Assembly (NCBI GenBank): GCA_014377155.1
Contig: JACMQD010000448.1
Location: 1 to 5,222 of the forward strand
DNA from: Herminiimonas sp.
Lineage (GTDB): Bacteria; Pseudomonadota; Gammaproteobacteria; Burkholderiales; Burkholderiaceae
DNA length: 5,222 nucleotides
Reading direction: 5' to 3'
Shown here piece after piece: positions 1 to 5,086 of the stretch. The first letter of the stretch is position 1, and every line of letters begins with the position of its first letter. The position numbers were made by a program, and so were the translations under genes. The notes beneath the pieces are model-generated. The model had not been told where the DNA came from and made no database searches. It saw nothing but the letters and a program-made list of their open reading frames with translations.

Positions 1-66
1 CAGAACATCAAGCTCAACCGGGCGCTGTGGATTCTGGCGCAGGAAATGCAGAAGCTCATGGGCTGA
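1..66 (+). CDS. 3' end of an unidentified gene
   Basis: Frame 1 is open from the window edge and stops at TGA 64-66. It gives 21 residues ending in LNRALWILAQEMQKLMG, which look like a helical C-terminus (alternating Leu/Ile/Ala with Lys/Gln/Glu). Codon use is GC-rich, like the par genes downstream. The position upstream of parA would suit a replication or plasmid-maintenance gene, but nothing in so short a tail identifies the family, so no function is assigned. The 300-bp gap to parA makes it unlikely to be tightly coupled to the par operon. Confidence 0.6.
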   Translation, partial: QNIKLNRALWILAQEMQKLMG

Positions 67-275
67 ATCTGGGTTTGAAACGATTGGATTTCGTGCCTCT
101 CGCGCGTCACCGAAGGAGAGGTACGTTGTTCGGATGACCTGCCGGTTTGACTGGGTCATTGCCGTCTCGCCGGGACTTTCCATCGACTGGATTTCACCAT
201 CTCAATAGACAAGATTGAATACCTATCAAGGTGCGTGCGCGGCGCTCCGGTTATATATCGAGCAATCGCCAGCAG

Positions 276-301
276 GTGGCAGCGCGCAAGCGCGCCGCCA
301 C
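276..301 (+). repeat. GC-rich stem-loop upstream of parA
   Basis: GTGGC pairs with GCCAC. Inside this, after one A/C mismatch, GCGCGC (282-287) pairs with GCGCGC (290-295) around a tiny AA loop. The stem is strong, about 11 bp, but no T-tract follows, so it is not a standard intrinsic terminator. It may act as a transcript structure in the parA leader or simply reflect GC-rich sequence. Confidence 0.45.
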
Positions 302-331
302 GATTCCAACGCACACGATGAAAGGAACCCC

Positions 332-363
332 GCTGTCATGACTCCTGCGCGAGTCATGACAGC
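332..363. promoter_or_regulatory. Perfect 13-bp inverted repeat abutting parA start
   Basis: GCTGTCATGACTC (332-344) and its exact reverse complement (351-363) flank a 6-nt spacer, CTGCGC. Each arm contains the self-palindromic octamer GTCATGAC (335-342 and 353-360), so the site is also two direct palindromic boxes 18 bp apart. An imperfect third box, GTCATGAA, lies at 384-391 inside parA. The repeat ends 5 nt before the parA ATG, and no Shine-Dalgarno is visible between them. It could be a ParA/ParB operator or centromere box, or an RNA hairpin controlling parA translation; no T-tract supports a terminator. Confidence 0.6.
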
Positions 364-368
364 CCTCC

Positions 369-1112
369 ATGAAAACGCTAGTCGTCATGAACGAGAAAGG
401 CGGTGTCGGCAAGACCAACATCGTCGCGCACGCCGGTTGGTTCTTTGCGGAGCGCCATCGCACGCTCGTGGTCGACCTGGATCAGCAGGCGAACCTGACG
501 ACGACCCTTGGCGCGCACATGGCCGCCGTGGAAAGCGTCGACCTGTTTGCCCAAGCGACCCGGGTACCAAGTGTCGGTGCGCTGACGGTGACCCGTTCCA
601 CACGCGATCTTCTTGGCGTCGAAAGCGTGGACCGCAGTTGCATCGAGACCTTTCGTGACAGCCTTGCTGGCATGGCCGACGATTACGACATCTGCGTGAT
701 CGATACGCCGCCGGCGCTGACGACCCGAACGTTCGGCGCGTTGCTGGCCGCCGACGCGGTCCTGGCACCGATCGGCATCAACGACTATTCGATCCAGGGC
801 GTGGCCGAGCTGCTGCGGGCAATCAAGGGTGTCGCCCAGCATTACCGCCGGATCGAGCCGACATTTCTGGGGTTGCTGCCGTCGATCTACGACCGCAAGA
901 GCCGGCGCGAGCGCGAGATGTTCGAGCAACTGGCAGAGCAGGTCGGCAAGCTTCTGTTTCCGGGGATCGTGGCCAAACGTGACAGCTATTCGCGCTCTGC
1001 AAGCGACGGGGTACCGGTCTGGAACATGAAAGGCACCGCTGCACGGGAGGCGGGTCAGGAGGTGCGCACGGTGCTCCACAAGATCGCGGTCATGATGGCG
1101 CTCGCGCGATGA
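369..1112 (+). CDS. parA: ParA-family partition ATPase
   Basis: This is a 247-residue ParA/MinD-superfamily ATPase that would drive plasmid segregation with ParB by ATP-dependent, non-specific DNA binding over the nucleoid. The deviant Walker A motif KGGVGKT is at residues 10-16 (signature lysine K10, catalytic-loop K15). The A' motif VDLDQQANLT is at 35-44, and Walker B ICVIDTPP at 108-115. The protein starts directly with the ATPase fold and lacks the ~100-residue N-terminal HTH extension of type Ia ParA/SopA proteins, so it probably does not repress its operon itself. An in-frame TGA at 357-359 forces the start to lie downstream, and ATG 369 gives the standard N-terminus. The residue after GKT is Asn rather than the usual Thr/Ser. 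There is no clear Shine-Dalgarno; the inverted repeat occupies that position. The end overlaps parB as ATGA, implying translational coupling. Confidence 0.95.
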   Translation: MKTLVVMNEKGGVGKTNIVAHAGWFFAERHRTLVVDLDQQANLTTTLGAHMAAVESVDLFAQATRVPSVGALTVTRSTRDLLGVESVDRSCIETFRDSLAGMADDYDICVIDTPPALTTRTFGALLAADAVLAPIGINDYSIQGVAELLRAIKGVAQHYRRIEPTFLGLLPSIYDRKSRREREMFEQLAEQVGKLLFPGIVAKRDSYSRSASDGVPVWNMKGTAAREAGQEVRTVLHKIAVMMALAR

Positions 1113-2209
1113 CGAATTCAACGACGCGGCCGGTATCTGCGGGAGCGCCACGCGCGGCATTCGCGGCCGCGTCGTTTGCCAGCCTCCGGTCCGCCGCAGG
1201 GGAAGGGCAGGGCGAGGCACTGCGCATCGCGCTTGCCGATATTGACGAGGATCCGAATCAACCACGAACCGTATTTGACGATGAAGCGCTCGAGAGCATG
1301 GCCGAGAGTATTCGCGCTTATGGCGTGGTGCAGCCGGTCGTGGTGCGGCCGCCCGTAAACGGACGCTATGTCCTGGTCTTCGGTGCGCGCCGCGCGCGGG
1401 CCTCGCGGCTCGCCGGTGTGGCCGATATTGCTGCCGTGGTGCGGGCCGCCGGGGGAAAAGACTTTGCGGCGCAGGTGATCGAGAATCAGCAACGCGCTGC
1501 GCTCTCGAACAGCGATCTCGCAGCGGCGATTTCCCGGCTGCGTGCAAGCGGGTCGACGAACCGGGAGATCGCCGCGGTCTGCTCGCTCAAGGACTATCAG
1601 GTCGCGGCGTTCCGGCAGGCTGAGAACTTTCCGCCGGAGTTGGCGGCTCGCATTGATACGGCGGACATGCGCGCGCTGTATGACCTTTATCGCCAGTGGT
1701 GCAAGACGCCGGCACGTGTGCTTGCTGCACTACCCGATTCAGGGACGTTTCTCCACGTTACCGAGGCCCGCAGGATCATCGGGGCAATCACCGGCATGCC
1801 GACCGGTAGCATCGTGCTTGATCGGAATCAGACGGCTGCGCTTGTCATATCAGAACCGGTCGCGGTAGCGGAACCGGTGCATCGGACGGGTGTACCGGTT
1901 CCTGTGTGTGCGCCTGCTCTCATCGAGCCAGCTGTTCTGCCGCGCTCGGCTAAGACGGCTGCCGATCAGGTATCTCATCGGATGCCCGAGACGACGCGCG
2001 AGCGCGATCGGGCTGTCCCGGTTTCTACGCAGGCGGATGTGGTGACGTCGGATCGACTGCCGATCTTCATCGTGAGCCTGGGCGACGGTCAGACCGGCCG
2101 GCTTGTCGTGGATCGCAAGAGCGATCGGGAAGGATGGGCGCTGGTTGAATACGCGACAGGCGTCGAGGAAGTCGAGGCTTGTGCGTTGCGATTTGTTCGC
2201 ATCGATTAA
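1109..2209 (+). CDS. parB: ParB partition protein with KorB-like C-terminus
   Basis: This is a 366-residue centromere-binding ParB-family protein. After a low-complexity Ala/Ser N-terminus, the ParB/Srx CTP-binding domain spans roughly residues 37-145. It includes DPNQPR (48-53), SIRAYGVVQP (67-76), GARRARA (92-98, the GERRxRA-type CTP motif with Ala for Glu) and ENQQR (125-129). A helix-turn-helix region follows at about 148-205. A poorly conserved, Pro/Val-rich linker (~245-315) leads to a C-terminal domain of about 50 residues (317-366), rich in beta strands and ending in ALRFVRID. That domain resembles the SH3-like dimerisation domain of KorB from RK2-type plasmids. Its start overlaps the parA stop by 4 bp. 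It likely pairs with ParA and, like KorB, may also repress transcription. Candidate target palindromes occur at 332-363, 2974-2994 and 4471-4487. ParB membership is secure; the KorB-like assignment is from recognition only. Confidence 0.92.
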   Translation: MTNSTTRPVSAGAPRAAFAAASFASLRSAAGEGQGEALRIALADIDEDPNQPRTVFDDEALESMAESIRAYGVVQPVVVRPPVNGRYVLVFGARRARASRLAGVADIAAVVRAAGGKDFAAQVIENQQRAALSNSDLAAAISRLRASGSTNREIAAVCSLKDYQVAAFRQAENFPPELAARIDTADMRALYDLYRQWCKTPARVLAALPDSGTFLHVTEARRIIGAITGMPTGSIVLDRNQTAALVISEPVAVAEPVHRTGVPVPVCAPALIEPAVLPRSAKTAADQVSHRMPETTRERDRAVPVSTQADVVTSDRLPIFIVSLGDGQTGRLVVDRKSDREGWALVEYATGVEEVEACALRFVRID

Positions 2210-2226
2210 TTGACAGGGGGACAATC

Positions 2227-2589
2227 GTGATCAACTGGCTTTGTCAGCTTTTGCCCCGCCCTGAAACGACTGCGGGACGCATTCTTCTGGCGGGCATCTT
2301 GATGGCAGTGGGGTTCATCGTCTTGCTACCTGTCTGGGTGGTGGGTATGGCGGTCATGACCATCCTTCTTGTCCTTCGCCCGGTCATGATGATTGGCCTC
2401 GGTGTCGTCTCGATTGGCGGGGTGTTTGGCAGCTTGTGGTTTGCGCATGCGCACGCCTGGTTGTTCGCTGCAGAGGCTGCCTTGATTTCGCTCGCTTCCG
2501 CGGTGGTGGCGATGGGGTATGACGCGCTGACCGGTGGATTTTCTGAAACATACGTGGTGATTCGGCGTTCGTCCTGGTGGGACACATGA
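2227..2589 (+). CDS. Small hydrophobic membrane protein in the par operon
   Basis: This is a 120-residue, strongly hydrophobic protein of unknown function. GTG 2227 is chosen because GGGGGA (2216-2221) sits at ribosome-binding distance, whereas an upstream in-frame ATG (2179) lies inside the parB coding end. Predicted membrane segments lie at about residues 18-50 (long enough for a helical hairpin around Pro35), 52-72 and 77-97. A short polar, basic N-terminus precedes them and a soluble tail ends in RRSSWWDT. It follows parB by 17 bp and precedes the TOPRIM gene by 1 bp, so it is cotranscribed with them. I do not recognise the family. Membrane proteins in this position could be plasmid-maintenance, conjugation or entry-exclusion factors, but nothing in the sequence decides between these. 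Confidence 0.8.
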   Translation: MINWLCQLLPRPETTAGRILLAGILMAVGFIVLLPVWVVGMAVMTILLVLRPVMMIGLGVVSIGGVFGSLWFAHAHAWLFAAEAALISLASAVVAMGYDALTGGFSETYVVIRRSSWWDT

Positions 2590-2590
2590 C

Positions 2591-3004
2591 ATGGATGTCG
2601 AGCTCGATGCGCTGCGTGGTCTTGTCGACTGCCGAAGTGTGCTTGATCATGCCGGCTGGGTATGTAATTTCGCGGAGAGTTCTGCCGGTGCGGTAAAGTA
2701 TCGCAATGGCGGGGCCCGAATCGTGATTGTCGCCCACCAAGGGAAAGGCTGGTTCGATCCTCTGGCCGGTGCGCGTGGTGATGTACTGGCGCTTGCCCAG
2801 TACATGTGGGGCGGATCGCTCGGGCATGCACGCATGTCGCTGCGACCGCTTGCCGGAATCGCGCCGGTCGCGCCTGTGGCCACTCGGTCAGTGGCTGAAT
2901 CAGACAGATTATGGCGGAGCGCGCCGTACGCCAAGTCGTCTCTCTCATCACAGGGTAGGCGGCAAGCTCCGAAGGTCTTGCACGGTGCAAGACCGAGACT
3001 GTGA
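2591..3004 (+). pseudogene. DUF3991/TOPRIM protein, N-terminal fragment
   Basis: The reading frame begins at ATG 2591, with a GGTGGGA ribosome-binding site at 2576-2582. Residues 1 to about 95 match my recollection of the N-terminus of plasmid DUF3991-TOPRIM proteins. Landmarks are VELDALRGLVDC, a zinc-finger-like KYRNGG...IVIVAHQGKGWFDPL segment, the GARGDVLALAQ block and SLRPLAGIAP. Intact members are typically about 300 residues or more; here the frame is only 137 residues, and the part after about residue 98 (DRLWRSAPYAKSS onward) no longer resembles the family. DUF3991 and TOPRIM are missing and appear instead on the opposite strand at 4500-5086. The product, if made, would lack the catalytic TOPRIM fold and is probably non-functional. 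Family members are of poorly known function, possibly DNA primase- or nuclease-related. Confidence 0.8.
2974..2994. promoter_or_regulatory. 21-bp palindrome (copy 1), candidate ParB site
   Basis: GGTCTTGCAC (2974-2983), a central G (2984) and the exact reverse complement of the first arm (2985-2994) form a perfect odd-length palindrome. Bases 2975-2992 are repeated identically, in inverted orientation, at 4471-4488. It lies in the non-conserved tail of the TOPRIM N-terminal fragment, 162 bp before the cupin start. The layout of two arms around a central G/C resembles the KorB operator. It could also form an RNA hairpin, but no T-tract follows. Confidence 0.55.
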
Positions 3005-3155
3005 AACCGCCGGCTTGCACCCCCTGAATCCTGGTCTCTGCGCTTCGTCACGAGAAAATCCAAATAAAAATCGGCATCCCAAAGGCCGAAACTGTCAGAC
3101 TTCCAGCAACAATGCATAACGGGTTACTCTTCCCAAAATATCCATGGGAGAATTC
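3005..3155 (+). promoter_or_regulatory. AT-richer upstream region of the cupin gene
   Basis: These 151 bp are clearly less GC-rich than the par genes, notably the A-rich stretch around 3052-3070. This is the likely place for the cupin-HAD promoter. GCATAAC (3114-3120) could be part of a -10 element, but no matching -35 is convincing. A half copy of the neighbouring palindrome, CTTGCAC, occurs at 3014-3020. GGGAG at 3146-3150 is the ribosome-binding site of the cupin gene. Confidence 0.35.
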
Positions 3156-3659
3156 ATGCAAGACAACGCGCAGGCCCTGGCAGAAAAATTAATCCGCAAC
3201 TTTAACGACGCGCCATTGCAGCGCGAGATGCGTGCGCCGCTTTACGACACGATGTGTGGGCGTCTCGGTACCGGTCTGGCCGCCGAAAAACTCGGTGTAT
3301 CTGTCGACACGGTCGCGCCGGGTATGCGCTCTTGTCCGTACCACTTCCATTACGCTCAGGAAGAAATGTTTGTCGTTATCGCCGGCAGCGGCACGTTACG
3401 CGTGGCGGGTACGCTGCTGCCAATTCGAAGCGGCGACGTGATCGTCATTCCTGCGGGACCGGACTATCCGCATCAGATCATCAATACATCCGACGCTCCC
3501 CTGCAATACCTGTCGATCAGTACCCGCGAGACACCCGAAATCTGCGTCTACCCCGACTCCGGAAAATTTGGTGCTTTCGCGTCAGTCGATGACGTCCGTT
3601 CGTTCGACAGCATCCAGCGCTCGGCCAACAACCTCGACTACTGGGATGGCGAACCCTGA
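3156..3659 (+). CDS. Cupin-domain metal-binding protein
   Basis: This is a single-domain cupin of 167 residues. ATG 3156 is preferred over the in-frame ATG 3144 because GGGAG (3146-3150) lies just upstream of it, whereas 3144 has no ribosome-binding site. Motif 1 spans G56 to G77: H63-x-H65 followed by E69/E70. Motif 2 spans G93 to N110: GDVIVIPAGPDYPHQIIN, with H106. The 3-His/1-Glu metal ligands are therefore intact. The following YLSIST...EICVYPDSGK is typical of small cupins that bind or isomerise sugars or other polar metabolites, though the substrate cannot be read from sequence. There is no signal peptide, so it is cytosolic. It is followed by a HAD phosphatase on the same strand after 70 bp, suggesting a two-gene operon. 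Base composition is less GC-rich than the par genes, consistent with separate acquisition. Confidence 0.88.
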   Translation: MQDNAQALAEKLIRNFNDAPLQREMRAPLYDTMCGRLGTGLAAEKLGVSVDTVAPGMRSCPYHFHYAQEEMFVVIAGSGTLRVAGTLLPIRSGDVIVIPAGPDYPHQIINTSDAPLQYLSISTRETPEICVYPDSGKFGAFASVDDVRSFDSIQRSANNLDYWDGEP

Positions 3660-3729
3660 TCGCTCGCGTTTTGGCTGATCGGGCCGGGAAGCGACGAATC
3701 TGACATCGAAAGAATAAAGATAAAACTGA

Positions 3730-4386
3730 ATGCCAAAATTCGAACTCGTGATTTTTGATTGTGACGGCGTCCTGGTCGACAGCGAACGTATCAGCAATCA
3801 AGTCTTCGCCGACATGCTTGTTGAACTTGGCTATCCGGCGACGTTGGATTACATGTTCGAGCACTTCATGGGCCATTCCATGCGTTATTGCATGGGCCTC
3901 GCGGGCAACCTGCTCGGACGGCTTCCTCCTGCTGATTTCGTCGATCAGTACCGCACGCGGGTTAAAGTGGCTTTCCAGAATGCGTTACAGCCCGTTCACG
4001 GGGTCGAAGCAGCGCTGGACCACATCAAGGTGCCGTTTTGTGTGGCCTCCAGCGGTGACCATGACAAGATGCGCACCACACTCGGCATTACCGGTTTGCT
4101 GCCGCGATTCGACGGAAAGCTGTTCAGCGCCACGGAAGTGGCCAGAAGCAAGCCCTGGCCAGACGTCTTCTTGCATGTCGCCAGGATGCACGGGGTGGCG
4201 CCAAAGGCCTGCGTGGTGATCGAGGACTCACCGACGGGCGTGAGGGCGGCCGTTGCTGCGGGCATGACGGTAATGGGCTATGCCGCGATGACCCCACCGG
4301 CGCGGTTGCTGGGTGCAGGAGCCCATCAGGTATTTGGCAGCATGACGGAATTAGGCGCATTAATAGACGCCGGGATTGCAAACTAG
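3730..4386 (+). CDS. HAD-IA family phosphatase (YieH/beta-phosphoglucomutase-like)
   Basis: This 218-residue haloacid dehalogenase-superfamily hydrolase is expected to remove phosphate from a small phosphorylated metabolite, or to act as a phosphoglucomutase-like enzyme. All four motifs are present: DCDGVLVDSE (nucleophile D10, acid/base D12), motif II VASSG (S107), motif III K141 in SKPWPD, and motif IV IEDSPTGV (E165, D166). A helical C1-type cap lies between residues ~16 and 90. Overall it recalls E. coli YieH (6-phosphogluconate phosphatase) and related sugar-phosphate phosphatases, but the substrate is not determined. Length is normal for the family. The ribosome-binding site is weak (AAAGA near 3709-3719). 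It lies downstream of the cupin gene on the same strand, so the two may act on the same sugar or sugar phosphate. It ends with TAG before a convergent TOPRIM remnant. Confidence 0.9.
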   Translation: MPKFELVIFDCDGVLVDSERISNQVFADMLVELGYPATLDYMFEHFMGHSMRYCMGLAGNLLGRLPPADFVDQYRTRVKVAFQNALQPVHGVEAALDHIKVPFCVASSGDHDKMRTTLGITGLLPRFDGKLFSATEVARSKPWPDVFLHVARMHGVAPKACVVIEDSPTGVRAAVAAGMTVMGYAAMTPPARLLGAGAHQVFGSMTELGALIDAGIAN

Positions 4387-4470
4387 GCCGGCCGTGGCCT
4401 TGAATCGATTCCGTGGGTCCCATTTTTTTCGGTTGCGGTGCGCTTGAATCGAGCCCTGAGTCCGAAATGC
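4387..4470 (+). other. Convergent intergenic region downstream of the HAD gene
   Basis: The segment between the HAD stop and the second palindrome holds AGGCC...GGCCT (4386-4400), a weak 5-bp hairpin, then a 7-T run (4423-4429) preceded by TGGGTCCCA, whose stem cannot form a proper loop. A direct repeat, TTGAATCGA, occurs at 4400-4408 and 4444-4452. A weak terminator for the HAD operon is possible but not convincing. Confidence 0.35.
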
Positions 4471-4487
4471 TCTTGCACCGTGCAAGA
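4471..4487. promoter_or_regulatory. 17-bp palindrome (copy 2), candidate ParB site
   Basis: TCTTGCAC (4471-4478), a central C (4479) and GTGCAAGA (4480-4487) form a perfect odd-length palindrome. With base 4488 it is the exact reverse complement of 2975-2992. It lies 12 bp beyond the stop codon of the reverse-strand TOPRIM remnant and 84 bp beyond the HAD stop. It may be a ParB-type binding site, or a bidirectional hairpin terminator between convergent genes, although it lacks flanking T- and A-tracts. Confidence 0.55.
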
Positions 4488-4499
4488 CATCCCTCGGCA

Positions 4500-5086
4500 T
4501 CACCCGGTCAGTTGCGCATTCCAGTCCTTTGCCAAAGGCCGCAATCTCACGAAGCTGACCCCCGCTGCCAAGGCAATCCCATGCAACCGGTCCGCCAGCA
4601 ATTTCCCGCCCGCACCCTGATCCGTAGCAGCGACAAGTCGCGTCGCTGGTGACAGCAATACACGGATGGCGTTAGCAGTCAGGGGCCCAAAGCCACCGCC
4701 CGTGGAGAGATAGACAGTTTCATCTTCCCAGTCTTCGAGAGCCGCCAGGCTCAGCGCATCGATCGCGCTCTCTGTGACGGCGATCCGGCGAGCGGCGCCA
4801 GTCGCGCCGCTTCGGAGCAGAACCTTGCTGCCCCTTGTACCAAGGCCCCTGCATCTCCCATCCACATGTCTCTCCATCAAGTCCGCGATGCAGCGCCCAG
4901 ACGGTGCCGTAAATCCCCTCTCGAAGGACCTCCGCCCGCACGGAACACTCAAGTGTCGCAAAAGGCAGGCCGCGTGTGCAAGTCAGATACACCCAGCCCT
5001 GAGAGCCCGGCGCCAGCAATCGTGCCTGCTGCCAGACCTGCTGCGCGTCCAGCGTGGCAGTCGATGCCGCAACGGTGCGAGTTAAT
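4500..5086 (-). pseudogene. DUF3991/TOPRIM protein, C-terminal fragment, frameshifted
   Basis: Read on the reverse strand, the frame from 5086 gives AQQVWQQARLLAPGSQGWVYLT, then RAEVLREGIYGTVWALHRG and WEMQGPWYKG, which is the DUF3991 region. The frame is then lost near 4824-4836. In the next frame SKVLLRSG, RIAVTESAIDALSLAAL, YLSTGGGFG, LVAATDQGAGG and DWNAQLTG complete the TOPRIM domain, up to TGA at 4500-4502. TOPRIM landmarks are the Glu of VTESAID and the Asp of ATDQG. In the family a short linker usually separates the YKG-like and GSKVL-like motifs; here it is missing, consistent with a small deletion of 3n+2 bases. The 5' end is cut by an IS end at 5087. The fragment supplies the part missing from the forward fragment at 2591, but in opposite orientation. 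Confidence 0.82.

Larger units (their letters stand above)
67..368 (+). promoter_or_regulatory. Leader region upstream of parA
   Basis: This 302-bp gap has no convincing gene. It holds a GC stem-loop (276-301), a perfect inverted repeat (332-363) and an AT-rich TTATATAT run at 250-257 that could serve as a -10 element, though no good -35 is seen at the right distance. A purine run GGAGAGG (115-121) precedes a 24-codon ORF starting at ATG 134 and ending at TAG 206-208. Its spacing is long and its peptide is unremarkable, so it is not called as a gene. The par promoter and its operators most likely lie here. Confidence 0.5.

Noticed and set aside
134..208. 24-codon ORF with an upstream purine-rich GGAGAGG
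   Set aside because: The spacing of about 12 nt is long and the peptide shows no hydrophobic, toxin-like or leader-peptide character.
215..658. 147-residue forward frame beginning in the parA leader
   Set aside because: Most of it overlaps parA in another frame, and its composition (Arg/His/Ser-rich) is that of a shadow frame.
378..1547. 389-residue open frame on the reverse strand across parA and parB
   Set aside because: It is Arg/Pro/His-rich, typical of the antisense frame of GC-rich genes, and lies opposite two clear conserved genes.
2244..3020. 258-residue reverse-strand open frame
   Set aside because: It lies opposite the membrane protein and TOPRIM N-terminal genes, which have ribosome-binding sites and recognisable content. 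Its own sequence looks like random antisense.
4415..4430. Possible intrinsic terminator at TGGGTCCCA followed by seven Ts
   Set aside because: The stem would have a one-base loop and only four pairs, so it cannot form a normal terminator hairpin.
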